Assembly (NCBI RefSeq): GCF_013839445.1
Contig: NZ_JACDIT010000001.1
Coordinates: 62,001-126,000, forward strand
Direction of reading: 5' to 3'
DNA: 64,000 nucleotides
Source: Chthonobacter albigriseus
GTDB taxonomy: Bacteria; Pseudomonadota; Alphaproteobacteria; Rhizobiales; Pleomorphomonadaceae
The stretch's first letter is position 1. The number at the start of each line of letters is the position of its first letter. The notes beneath the pieces are model-generated. The model made no database searches, was not told the origin of the DNA, and saw nothing but the letters and a program-made list of their open reading frames with translations. Shown here piece by piece: positions 31,324-39,532 of this stretch. The translations under genes were made by a program, and so were the position numbers.

Positions 31324-32250
31324 TCAGTGCCCCATCAGCGCACCGACATGGACGGCGACGCTGCGGGACAGGCCGATCAGGTCGTATCCGCCCTCCAGGA
31401 GCGAGACGACGCGGCCCTTGCAGGTGCGATCGGCCACTTCCATCAGCTTGCGCGTGATCCAGGCGAAGTCCGCCTCTGTCAGATCGACCTCGGCTAGAGG
31501 ATCGCGGTGGTGCGCATCGAAGCCGGCGGAGATGATCACCAGGTCCGGACGGAAGGCTTCCAGCGCGGGCAGCACCTTGTCGGACATGGCCTCGCGGAAC
31601 GCCACGCCGTCGGCGCCCGCGAACAGCGGCGCATTGCAGATGTTGCCGACGCCGGTCTCGTCCGGCGCGCCCGTATAGGGGTAGAGCGGCATCTGATGCG
31701 TGGAGGCGTAGAAGACGCTCGGATCGGACCAGAAGATGTCCTGGGTGCCGTTGCCGTGGTGAACGTCGAAGTCGACGATCGCCACCCGTTCGGCGCCATG
31801 CTCCGCCTGGGCGTGGCGCGCGGCCACAGCGGCGTGATTGAACAGGCAGAAGCCCATCGCGGTCATGTGCTCGGCATGATGGCCAGGGGGGCGATGCGCA
31901 GAGAAGGCGTTGTCGACCTTGCCGGTCATCACCTCGTCGACGGCCGCGCAGGCGGCGCCGGACCCGCGGAGCGCCGCCTCCAGGCTGCCGGGGGACACGG
32001 CGGTGTCGCTGTCGAGGCGGACAAGGCCCTCGGACGGAACGGACCGCTGGATGAGTTCCACGAAGGAGCGAGGATGCGCCCGCGCGATCTGGTCGAGGGT
32101 CGCCATGGGCGATTCCTCGCGGATGAGATCCTGGAACCCTTCCCCTTCCAGCGCCTGCTGGACTACGCGAATGCGATCGGGCCGTTCCGGATGTCCCAAC
32201 GGGGTGAGATGCTTCTGGAAAGCCTCGTGACAGAAATAGAGCGTACGCAA
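31324..32250 (-). CDS. Histone deacetylase-family (acetylpolyamine/acuC-like) amidohydrolase
   Basis: A 308-residue zinc-dependent deacetylase. HRPPGHHAE carries the tandem histidines, VDFDVHHGNGTQDIFW the first metal Asp/His, SAGFDAHHRDPLA the second Asp, and LEGGYDL the tyrosine that stabilises the transition state. Bacterial members act on acetylpolyamines, acetylated CoA ligases or secondary metabolites; the sequence does not choose. The acyl-CoA genes nearby make regulation of acyl-CoA synthetase acetylation conceivable, but this is speculation. Confidence 0.9.
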   Translation of the reverse strand: MRTLYFCHEAFQKHLTPLGHPERPDRIRVVQQALEGEGFQDLIREESPMATLDQIARAHPRSFVELIQRSVPSEGLVRLDSDTAVSPGSLEAALRGSGAACAAVDEVMTGKVDNAFSAHRPPGHHAEHMTAMGFCLFNHAAVAARHAQAEHGAERVAIVDFDVHHGNGTQDIFWSDPSVFYASTHQMPLYPYTGAPDETGVGNICNAPLFAGADGVAFREAMSDKVLPALEAFRPDLVIISAGFDAHHRDPLAEVDLTEADFAWITRKLMEVADRTCKGRVVSLLEGGYDLIGLSRSVAVHVGALMGH

Positions 32251-32348
32251 CGACCGATCCTCCCTCGACGGACGACTTCAGGCTCCGGGCACCGTCGAGT
32301 CAACTGGACATCCGGCGATCGGTGTAACTCCGGACATCGAAACGCGGC

Positions 32349-33335
32349 TCAGCGCGGGGCGGCGGCGCGACGGAGGCGGTCGACGATCGCCTCGCCGAGC
32401 CCGGTTTCAGGTACGGGGGCGACGGCGATGGCGGAAGCGCCGGAAGCGTCGAGGCTGCGGAGCATGCCGAACAGATTGGCGGCGGCTTCGGCAAGATCGC
32501 CGGTCGGGCTGAGGTTCTGGACGGCAACGGCGCCGTCGCTGCCGGGCAGGATCGCCGGACCGAAGCCGAGGAGCGCCTCTCCGGGGGCGACGCTCGTGGC
32601 GTTCAGGCGGACACCGGCTGTCGGAGCATAGTGCGAGGCGAGCATGCCCGGGGCGATCGGGGCGACCTGCGGGTCGGCGGCGTCATCGACCGGCAGGCCC
32701 GAGACGCGGGCGAGAGCCGCCCGGTCCACGCCGCCGGGCCGCAGCAGGCGGATCCGGTCTCCAGCGACGAGGACGATGGTGGATTCCACGCCGATCTCGG
32801 TCGGGCCGCCATCCACCACCGCATCGATCCGGCCGGCCAGATCGGCGAGAACGTGGTCGGCGGTGGTGGGGCTGACATGGCCGGAGCGATTAGCGCTGGG
32901 GGCGACGACCGGCACCCCGGCGGCACGGAGCAGCGCAAGTGCGACAGGATGGCGGGGAACGCGCAGCGCGACGGTGTCGAGGCCGGCGGTGGCGAGGTCG
33001 CTGATCGGCGCCCCGGGAACCCTCGGCAGAACTAGCGTGAGCGGGCCTGGCCAGAAGGCCTCGGCGAGGCGGCGGGAGACCTGGTCGAAGCGGGCGAAGC
33101 GGTCGGCGGCCGCAAGGTCCGGGACGTGAGTGATCAATGGATTGAAGCTGGGGCGCCCCTTGGCCGCGTAGATCCCGGCGACCGCCCGACCGTTGGTGGC
33201 GTCAGCGCCGAGGCCGTAGACGGTCTCGGTGGGAAAGGCGACGAGGCCGCCCTGGCGGAGCAGAGCGCCGGCCGCATCGATCGAAGCCGGGTCGGCAGTA
33301 AGTCGGCTGGTGATGGTCGGGCGATCGGGCGGCAA
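32349..33335 (-). CDS. L-threonylcarbamoyladenylate synthase (Sua5/YwlC type)
   Basis: Makes threonylcarbamoyl-AMP from threonine, bicarbonate and ATP for the t6A37 modification of ANN-decoding tRNAs. The YrdC domain spans about residues 15-205 (GGLVAFPTETVYGLGADA, AKGRPSFNPLI, PSANRSGHVSPT and the IGVESTIV strand), and the C-terminal Sua5 domain follows after an APGMLASHYAP linker. No ATG is near the expected N terminus. I chose the TTG at 33335, which leaves about ten residues before the conserved region; the frame is open to 33548 but that would collide with the divergent gene and its promoter. Confidence 0.88.
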   Translation of the reverse strand: MPPDRPTITSRLTADPASIDAAGALLRQGGLVAFPTETVYGLGADATNGRAVAGIYAAKGRPSFNPLITHVPDLAAADRFARFDQVSRRLAEAFWPGPLTLVLPRVPGAPISDLATAGLDTVALRVPRHPVALALLRAAGVPVVAPSANRSGHVSPTTADHVLADLAGRIDAVVDGGPTEIGVESTIVLVAGDRIRLLRPGGVDRAALARVSGLPVDDAADPQVAPIAPGMLASHYAPTAGVRLNATSVAPGEALLGFGPAILPGSDGAVAVQNLSPTGDLAEAAANLFGMLRSLDASGASAIAVAPVPETGLGEAIVDRLRRAAAPR

Positions 33336-33456
33336 GAGGTCGATCCGTCTGCGGGAGGATCTCTGGTGCGGGATGGGCCGGCCAGCGTCAAGCCGGAACA
33401 GCACAGAGCCGCGTCGAGGGGCCCGCGCACGCGGGTCAACCGGACGAATTGGCGAG

Positions 33457-33485
33457 TTGACGTTTACGTAAGCTGGCTTTATGCG
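33457..33485 (+). promoter_or_regulatory. Candidate promoter with TTACGTAA operator for the acyl-CoA dehydrogenase operon
   Basis: TTGACG (33457-33462), 17 bases, then TATGCG (33480-33485) resembles a sigma70 promoter. The element GTTTACGTAAGC (33462-33473), with the 8-bp palindrome TTACGTAA at its centre, sits in the spacer. The identical 12-mer occurs in inverted orientation at 42653-42664, upstream of the acyl-CoA ligase gene. Confidence 0.6.
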
Positions 33486-33532
33486 TCGGACAAGACAAGG
33501 CGGACTGCCGGCGGGGACAGGGAGAGGTTGGC

Positions 33533-35320
33533 ATGAGTTACGTCGCACCGGTGTCCGACATCGGCTTCTGGCTCAACGCGGTCGCCGGACTGACGGACTC
33601 GGTGCGGGCCGGCGTCTTTCCCGACCTGACGGACGACCTGGTCGAGGCTGTGCTGAGCGAGGCCGGGCGGTTCGCGACGGAGGAGATCGCGCCGCTCAAT
33701 GCGGTCGGGGACCGGCACGGCGCGGTGCTGGAGAACGGCGCCGTGCACATGCCGCCGGGGTGGCGGGACGTCTACCATCGCTGGATCGAGGGCGGCTGGA
33801 ACGGGCTCACGGGTGATCCGGAGTTCGGTGGCCAGGGCCTGCCGACGATGGTTTACGCCGCCGTGCTGGAGATGTGGAACGGCGCCAACGTGGCATTTGC
33901 GACCGGCCCCATGCTGACCACGGGCGCGGTGGAGGCGCTCTCCGCGCACGGAAGCGCGGCGCAGAAGGCGACCTACCTCGGCCGCCTGATCGAGGGATCG
34001 TGGATGGGCACCATGAACCTCACGGAGCCGCAGGCGGGATCCGATCTCTCCGGACTGCGGACCCGCGCGGAGCCGCAGGCCGACGGCAGCTACCGGATCT
34101 TCGGGTCCAAGATCTTCATCACCTACGGCGAACACGACCTGACGGACAACATCGTCCACCTGGTGCTGGCGCGACTGCCCGACGCGCCAGCCGGGACCCG
34201 CGGCATCTCGCTGTTCGTGGTGCCGAAGTTCCTGGTGAACGACGACGGCACGCTCGGCGCGCGCAACGATCTCAGAGCCGCCGGGGTGGAACACAAGCTC
34301 GGGATCCACGCATCGCCCACCTGCACCATGGCCTTCGGCGACAATGACGGGGCGACCGGTTGGCTGGTGGGCGAGCCCAACCGGGGGCTGGCGGCGATGT
34401 TCACGATGATGAACAACGCCCGGCTGTCGGTCGCCATCCAGGGCGTCGGGGTCGCGGAGCGGGCCTACCAGCGCGCGCTCGCCTATGCCGGCGACCGGCG
34501 GCAGGGGCGCGCGCCGGGCTGGACCGGCGAAGGAATGAGCCCGATCGTCCACCACCCGGACGTCAAGCGCATGCTGCTCACCATGCGTGGGCTCACCGAT
34601 GCGGCGCGGGCGATCTGCCTGGTGCTGGCCCATGCGATCGACCACGCACACCGCGGGCAGGACCTCGACCGCGCGCATCACGCCAACCGGGCCGCGCTGC
34701 TGACACCGGTGGCCAAAGCGTTCGCGACGGATACCGGGGTCGACGTGGCGTCGCTGGGGATCCAGGTGCACGGCGGGATGGGCTTCATCGAGGAGACCGG
34801 AGCCGCCCAGCACCTGCGTGACGCGCGCATTCTGCCGATCTACGAGGGCACCAACGGCATCCAGGCCATCGACCTCGTCACCCGCAAGCTGACGATGGAG
34901 GACGGCGGGGTGTTCCGGGGTTTCCTGGGGGAACTGCGGACGGTGGTCGAAGCGGGCCGGACATCCGGTGACCCGACGGTGTCGGGGATCGCGGATCGGG
35001 TGGGCCCGGCGCTCGACGACCTGTCGTTCGCGGCAACCTGGCTCGGGCGCGCGCTGAACGACGGGCGGCAGTCGGATGCGCTGGCTGGGGCAACCGCCTT
35101 CCTGCGCCTGTTCGCCCTGTCGGCCGGAGGCGCGTATCACCTGAAAGCCGCCGTGGCGGACGCTGCGGCCGGAAACGGCACTCCGGCAGCCCGGCGCAGG
35201 CTCGTCGTCGCGCGCTTCTTTGTGACCGACATCCTGCCGCAGACGAGTGGGCTGCGCGCCGCCGTGACCGCCGGAGCGTCCGTGCTGGACGACGTCAGCC
35301 CCGACCTTCTTACCGCCTGA
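33533..35320 (+). CDS. Acyl-CoA dehydrogenase with C-terminal extension
   Basis: A 595-residue FAD enzyme catalysing alpha,beta-dehydrogenation of acyl-CoA. The central ACAD signatures are MNLTEPQAGSDLSGLRTRA and GIQVHGGMGFIEETG, and the catalytic base is expected in LPIYEGTNGIQAIDLVTRK (Glu of YEGT). The extra C-terminal helical domain (about residues 470-590) marks the long subfamily that also contains DmdC-type 3-methylmercaptopropionyl-CoA dehydrogenases and some FadE-like enzymes, so the acyl chain is uncertain. First gene of an operon with the isomerase and SDR genes; 13 bases separate it from the next. Confidence 0.9.
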   Translation: MSYVAPVSDIGFWLNAVAGLTDSVRAGVFPDLTDDLVEAVLSEAGRFATEEIAPLNAVGDRHGAVLENGAVHMPPGWRDVYHRWIEGGWNGLTGDPEFGGQGLPTMVYAAVLEMWNGANVAFATGPMLTTGAVEALSAHGSAAQKATYLGRLIEGSWMGTMNLTEPQAGSDLSGLRTRAEPQADGSYRIFGSKIFITYGEHDLTDNIVHLVLARLPDAPAGTRGISLFVVPKFLVNDDGTLGARNDLRAAGVEHKLGIHASPTCTMAFGDNDGATGWLVGEPNRGLAAMFTMMNNARLSVAIQGVGVAERAYQRALAYAGDRRQGRAPGWTGEGMSPIVHHPDVKRMLLTMRGLTDAARAICLVLAHAIDHAHRGQDLDRAHHANRAALLTPVAKAFATDTGVDVASLGIQVHGGMGFIEETGAAQHLRDARILPIYEGTNGIQAIDLVTRKLTMEDGGVFRGFLGELRTVVEAGRTSGDPTVSGIADRVGPALDDLSFAATWLGRALNDGRQSDALAGATAFLRLFALSAGGAYHLKAAVADAAAGNGTPAARRRLVVARFFVTDILPQTSGLRAAVTAGASVLDDVSPDLLTA

Positions 35321-35333
35321 CCGGAGCCGTTTC

Positions 35334-36086
35334 ATGTCCGCGTTGATCAAGACCGAACAGGATGGCGGAGTTCTCGTGATCCGGATCGACAGGCCGGAGA
35401 AGAAGAACGCCCTCACCGCGGACATGTATGACGCTCTCACCTCCAGCCTGGAGAAGGGCGCCAGGGACGGCTCCGTTGGCGCCATTCTCCTGGCTGGAGC
35501 GCCGGGTGCCTTCACGGCCGGCAACGACATGAAGGACTTTCTCGCCGTCGCCATGACTGGGCAGGATTTCGGTGGGCCGGTGCTGTCCTTCCTGCGGGCG
35601 CTGGCGAATGCCGAGAAGCCGCTGGTGGCGGCCGTGGACGGTTTGGCGATCGGCATCGGGACCACGATGCTCTTCCATTGCGACCTGGTGTTCGCGTCCG
35701 ACCAGTCGGTCTTCCGCACGCCCTTCACCGACCTCGGCCTCGTCCCGGAAGGCGGCTCCAGCCTGCTCGGCCCGAAGCTGATGGGCCACCACGAAGCCTT
35801 CGCGCTGCTGGTGGCCGGCGAACCGTTCGATGCGATGCGGGCCAAGGCCGCAGGCTTCGTCAACAAGGTCGCCTCGCCCGCCGCCGTGGAGGTGGAGGCA
35901 CTGGCCGCCGCCAAGGCGCTCGCCGCCAAGCCGCGGGAAGCCGTCGTCCTCGCCAGGAGGCTGCTGCGCGGCGGGCCGGCCGACGTGCTGGCCCGAATCG
36001 ACGAGGAGGCGCGGCTGTTCGGCGAGCGGCTCAAGTCGTCCGAGGCACGCGCCGCGTTCGAAGCCTTTTTCGCCAAGCGCAGCTGA
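35334..36086 (+). CDS. Crotonase, ECI2-like delta3,delta2-enoyl-CoA isomerase
   Basis: A 250-residue crotonase. The oxyanion-hole segments GAPGAFTAGNDMKDF and AVDGLAIGIGTT are normal, but both catalytic glutamates of hydratases are missing: the position of rat Glu144 is Thr (GIGTTMLF) and that of Glu164 is Phe (TPFTDLG). Instead a Glu appears in LGLVPEGGSS near residue 140, where eukaryotic peroxisomal ECI2/Eci1p isomerases have theirs. This predicts shifting of a 3-enoyl-CoA double bond for unsaturated fatty-acid beta-oxidation rather than hydration. The operon context agrees. Confidence 0.85.
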   Translation: MSALIKTEQDGGVLVIRIDRPEKKNALTADMYDALTSSLEKGARDGSVGAILLAGAPGAFTAGNDMKDFLAVAMTGQDFGGPVLSFLRALANAEKPLVAAVDGLAIGIGTTMLFHCDLVFASDQSVFRTPFTDLGLVPEGGSSLLGPKLMGHHEAFALLVAGEPFDAMRAKAAGFVNKVASPAAVEVEALAAAKALAAKPREAVVLARRLLRGGPADVLARIDEEARLFGERLKSSEARAAFEAFFAKRS

Positions 36087-36121
36087 GTTCCGCGGATAGG
36101 ATGCGAGGAGACGTCCGGGCC

Positions 36122-36982
36122 ATGACCACACTTCAGGGAAAAACGCTCTTCATCACCGGCGCGTCGCGCGGGATCGGGCTGGCGATCGGCCTTCGCGCAG
36201 CCCGCGACGGAGCCAACGTGGTCATCGCGGCGAAGACATCCGAGCCGCATCCCAAGTTGCCGGGCACGATCCACAGCGCCGCCGAGGAGATCGAGAGAGC
36301 CGGCGGCAAGGCACTGCCGCTGATGGTCGACATCCGGGAGGAGGATCAGGTCGTCGGAGCGTTCAAGGCTGCGGTGGAACGGTTCGGAGGCGTCGACATC
36401 GTCGTCAACAACGCCAGCGCCATCCAACTGACCAAGACGCCCGACACGGACATGAAGCGCTTCGACCTGATGCACCAGGTCAATGCCCGGGGGACCTACC
36501 TGGTCTCCAAGACGGCCCTGCCCTACCTGGAGAAGGCCGAGAACCCCCATATCCTGATGCTGTCGCCGCCGCTCGACATCCGAGAGCGTTGGTTCGCGCC
36601 GCACGTCGCCTACAGCCTGGCGAAGTACGGGATGAGCCTCGTGGCGCTCGGGCTCGCCGGTGAACTCCGGCCGAAAGGGATCGCGGTGAACGCGCTCTGG
36701 CCGCGCACGACGATCGCGACCAGCGCGATCAAATACGTGGTGGGTGAACCGCTGATGCGGATGAGCCGGACGCCGGAGATCATCGCCGATGCGGCGCACC
36801 TGATCTTCACTAGGGAGGCGCGGGCGTTCACCGGCCAGTTCCTGATCGACGACACCTTCCTGGCGGAGAACGGCGTCACCGACTTCGACCGATATCGCGT
36901 GGATCCGACCAGCCGGCTGCAGGAGGACTTCTTTCTGCCCGCCGATGTCCCGGCGCCCGCCTCGCTCGGACCGGCAGCCTAG
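36122..36982 (+). CDS. SDR-family oxidoreductase, HSDL2-like
   Basis: A 286-residue short-chain dehydrogenase. The nucleotide-binding motif is TGASRGIGLAIGLRAARDG, NNASA follows at the fourth strand, and the active site is in VAYSLAKYGMSL (YxxxK). The sequence around it (SPPLDIRERWF, NALWPRTTIATSAI, and the end QEDFFLPAD) is very close to human HSDL2 from memory, but without that protein's C-terminal SCP2 domain. Substrate is unknown; a 3-hydroxyacyl-CoA or a related lipid is plausible. Starts 36 bases after the isomerase; ATG 36101 is an alternative start. Confidence 0.87.
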   Translation: MTTLQGKTLFITGASRGIGLAIGLRAARDGANVVIAAKTSEPHPKLPGTIHSAAEEIERAGGKALPLMVDIREEDQVVGAFKAAVERFGGVDIVVNNASAIQLTKTPDTDMKRFDLMHQVNARGTYLVSKTALPYLEKAENPHILMLSPPLDIRERWFAPHVAYSLAKYGMSLVALGLAGELRPKGIAVNALWPRTTIATSAIKYVVGEPLMRMSRTPEIIADAAHLIFTREARAFTGQFLIDDTFLAENGVTDFDRYRVDPTSRLQEDFFLPADVPAPASLGPAA

Positions 36983-37014
36983 AAGGCGGCGCGGCGGATG
37001 TCGTCAGGGCCCTG

Positions 37015-38022
37015 TCATGGCGAGCGGGCCCTGCCGCTGTCGGGGTTATCCATCAGCGAGGACGTATCCACGGCTTCGAAATCGGATCCCTTGATCCGGC
37101 TGAACTCCTCGGCGATCCGCTCGTCCTGCCAGCGCGGGTCCGGGGCGCCCGACAGGAACCATGGCATGCCGTTGTCTGCCAGGATCATGCCATAGGTCTT
37201 CAGTGCCTGGAGAATGACCTGCACCTCGGGCGAGAAGCCGTCGAGGCTGACATCCGCCTTCAGGCGGAAGCGCTGACCCATCGGCGGCAGAAGCGGGCTA
37301 TCGTCGTCCGACGCCTTGTGCCGGGCCGGCCAGACGTGGGCTGCTCGGGTGCGCGGTGCGGTGAAGCGAAGCGCATGCCGGATATCGCCGAGGCCGACAG
37401 CCTCATCGTGGCGGACGAGACCCGGGAAGATCGGCAGGCCGGCCGCGTCGGCACTGGTCCAGCCGTCGGGCCGCAGTTCGTTGCTTTCCAGGTCGAAGCG
37501 AGCAGCCGAGACCGCGTTCCAGCTTCCATCCGGCTGGGGCGCAGCCTTGTAGAGTTCGAACAGCGTACAACTCCCTTCCTGAACGACAACCACATGCCGG
37601 TCGCTGCCAGCTTCCGCAGGCATCTCGGTCGGCGCGTCCGGGGGGATCGGATAAGGGCCGGAATCGCTTTCCTCGGGAATGGGAATCTCGCCGTCGGAAG
37701 GCGCGAAACGGATCGGAACACCCGGCTGGTTCATGGGAACCACGACAAAGGGGATGCCGAAGGGTTGGCCGGTCGCACTGCCGGATCCGAAATCGGCGTG
37801 AAGCGGCTCGTCGGACCCGATGCTGCCGACGAAATCAGCCGAGCGCGGGTCCACCGGCAACCGGTCGATACGGACATTCCAGATGTTGTCTGCCGGGAAG
37901 ACGGGACATGTCCCTATCGCGGGTGCCGCGTCCGCCAGCGCCGTGGTCGCCGTGCCGACCCATAGCATCGCCGCGATGGTCCATCCCTGCCAGCCGGCGT
38001 CGACCGCATTCATGGCGTGCAT
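37015..38022 (-). CDS. Conserved secreted protein of unknown function
   Basis: A 335-residue protein with an N-terminal signal peptide (cleavage near TALA/DAAPA) and a GGGGGG-like ribosome binding site before ATG 38022. The mature part begins CPVFPADNIWNVRID and contains [26 protein letters not shown]-like (SDRHVVVVQEGSC), and HALRFTAPRTRAAHVWPARHKAS. These are features of a well-conserved extracellular family seen in soil bacteria and some fungi, with no assigned activity that I know of. Several conserved Trp, His and Asp residues make an enzyme or a carbohydrate-binding role possible. Confidence 0.7.
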   Translation of the reverse strand: MHAMNAVDAGWQGWTIAAMLWVGTATTALADAAPAIGTCPVFPADNIWNVRIDRLPVDPRSADFVGSIGSDEPLHADFGSGSATGQPFGIPFVVVPMNQPGVPIRFAPSDGEIPIPEESDSGPYPIPPDAPTEMPAEAGSDRHVVVVQEGSCTLFELYKAAPQPDGSWNAVSAARFDLESNELRPDGWTSADAAGLPIFPGLVRHDEAVGLGDIRHALRFTAPRTRAAHVWPARHKASDDDSPLLPPMGQRFRLKADVSLDGFSPEVQVILQALKTYGMILADNGMPWFLSGAPDPRWQDERIAEEFSRIKGSDFEAVDTSSLMDNPDSGRARSP

Positions 38023-38156
38023 GCCACCCCCCACTTCGGTGCGCCACACAACGTCGTGTCACCTACAACGCTAGCACGACACCGGGCCGGGGTGATCCGC
38101 CATATTGACGATCAATCGCATAGTTTTCCGAATGACCGTCGCGCACTGTGGCCGGT

Positions 38157-38681
38157 TTATCGACGCTTGTAGGCGAGGCGGACGACGCCGCCTCCAATGT
38201 CGCCGGCTCCGACGAGGTCGAGTCGGCCGGACCGGCCTCCGGGGAACATGCGGATGCCCTCCCCGACCAGTTCCGGCACCACGAAGATCTCCAGCAGGTC
38301 GATCGCGCCACGATCGAGAAACGCCTGTTGAAGCAGGCCGCCGCCGAGGACCCAGACGTCGCCGGGCGGCAGTTCGGCCGAGCGGAGTTCCTCGATGAGG
38401 TCGTCGACATCCCGGTGCCAAGGACTAAAGCCGCGCGGCAGGATCCCCGGGTCCGTGCCGGTCACCACGTAGCCTCGCCGGCCTTCGTAGAAGCGGTCGT
38501 GTCCATGCCGCCGCACGGTCTCCCAGGTTCCGCGGCCGCTGACCACCGTACCAATCGCCGACCAGAACTCGTCCCAGACGGGGCCTTCGGCAGGGTACTT
38601 CTCCAGGAAACGGACCTCGCCGTCGGGTTCGGCGATGAAGCCGTCGACGCTCACCGCCATGTAGCCTCGGATCCTGCGCAT
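38157..38681 (-). CDS. Dihydrofolate reductase/RibD C-terminal family protein
   Basis: A 174-residue protein of the RibD_C (DHFR-like) superfamily, as YwjB/YyaP-type proteins. The opening MRRIRGYMAVSVDGFIAEPDG and the mid-part VVSGRGTWETV and DVWVLGGGLLQQAFLDRGAIDLLEIFVVPELVGEGIRMF fit the NADPH-binding reductase fold. Family members are mostly uncharacterised stand-alone reductases, not true folate enzymes. Transcribed alone. Confidence 0.87.
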   Translation of the reverse strand: MRRIRGYMAVSVDGFIAEPDGEVRFLEKYPAEGPVWDEFWSAIGTVVSGRGTWETVRRHGHDRFYEGRRGYVVTGTDPGILPRGFSPWHRDVDDLIEELRSAELPPGDVWVLGGGLLQQAFLDRGAIDLLEIFVVPELVGEGIRMFPGGRSGRLDLVGAGDIGGGVVRLAYKRR

Positions 38682-38752
38682 CTGATGCCTCCTTCATTGG
38701 GAGGCGTTGTCTCACACGGTGGCGACAGATCGTGTCAGTGGCAGGCCCAACC

Positions 38753-38778
38753 AAAAATGCCCCGGCGTTGCCGGGGCA
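38753..38778 (-). terminator. Intrinsic terminator of the PEP-CTERM-like gene
   Basis: Perfect 9-bp stem TGCCCCGGC/GCCGGGGCA with a 3-base loop (38758-38778), followed on the minus strand by five T residues (38753-38757). It begins 24 bases after the stop codon of the gene at 38803-39396. Confidence 0.9.
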
Positions 38779-38802
38779 TGGGATCTTGACGATGGCTTGG
38801 GA

Positions 38803-39396
38803 TCAGGCGGCGACAGCGCGGCGGCGCCAGGCCAGGTAGCCGGCGAACGCCATAAGAACGGGCAGGCCAGCGCCCGCGATGGGGCCCGGAACGGCCGTGA
38901 TGTTCACGTCGTCGAACTCGAACGCGCCCCGATCGGAGGACGAGGTGAAGGTGACGACGTTGAAATTGGACTGTGTGGTCAGCCCGACGCGGAAAGTCGC
39001 GCCGGAGCCGATCTCCGAGCCGTCGATGGAAGCGACCACCTGCTGGCCCACGGCCTTCGCCGTATCCCAGAACTGGACGAGATTGTAGTCGTCCGGTGTG
39101 CCCCAAAGAAAGTCCACGGCGTTCGAGTAGCTGGTCAAGAACACGGCCAGCTGGTTCGCCTGGACCGAGAAGTATTCCAGACCGTCGGTCAGCCGCGGGT
39201 TGGTGGTGTTGCTCGTGCTGCTGGTGAAGACGTCAAACAGACCGAAGCTGGGAAGCAGCGTCGAACCGTCGGGCGCATCCGGCTCCAGCGTTGCGGAGAC
39301 CGACGCGATCCCGTTCTGCGCCGCCGTGGCGAAGGTCACAGGGGCGAGCAGAGTGGAGACCGCGATTGCAGCGACCGCGAGCGTTTTCGACGACAT
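38803..39396 (-). CDS. Exported protein with PEP-CTERM-like (VPGPIAGAGLP) sorting tail
   Basis: A 197-residue protein with an N-terminal signal peptide (cleavage near TAA/QN) and a Ser/Thr/Asp-rich beta-type body containing no cysteine. The C terminus reads VPGPIAGAGLPVLM, then hydrophobic, then WRRRA: a motif, a single membrane helix and a basic cluster, which is the tripartite sorting signal recognised by exosortases. In alphaproteobacteria VPGPIAGAGLP is a recurrent form. The body shows no catalytic motif. No exosortase gene is in this window, so processing depends on one elsewhere. Confidence 0.78.
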   Translation of the reverse strand: MSSKTLAVAAIAVSTLLAPVTFATAAQNGIASVSATLEPDAPDGSTLLPSFGLFDVFTSSTSNTTNPRLTDGLEYFSVQANQLAVFLTSYSNAVDFLWGTPDDYNLVQFWDTAKAVGQQVVASIDGSEIGSGATFRVGLTTQSNFNVVTFTSSSDRGAFEFDDVNITAVPGPIAGAGLPVLMAFAGYLAWRRRAVAA

Positions 39397-39532
39397 GTCA
39401 CGGACCTTCCGATAGCCAACGAATCATCTGAACTCAGAATTAACATGGCTCAGGAATCGCACGGAATGGCTTTCGCGATCGCCTCCGCATCCATCGCGTG
39501 ATCGCCAACTTATGTTGCGCCGCTACATCAGG

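Noticed and set aside
33479-36799. An 1106-residue open frame antisense to the acyl-CoA dehydrogenase operon
   Set aside because: It runs across three verified genes on the other strand and shows an Arg/His/Asp-rich composition typical of shadow frames.
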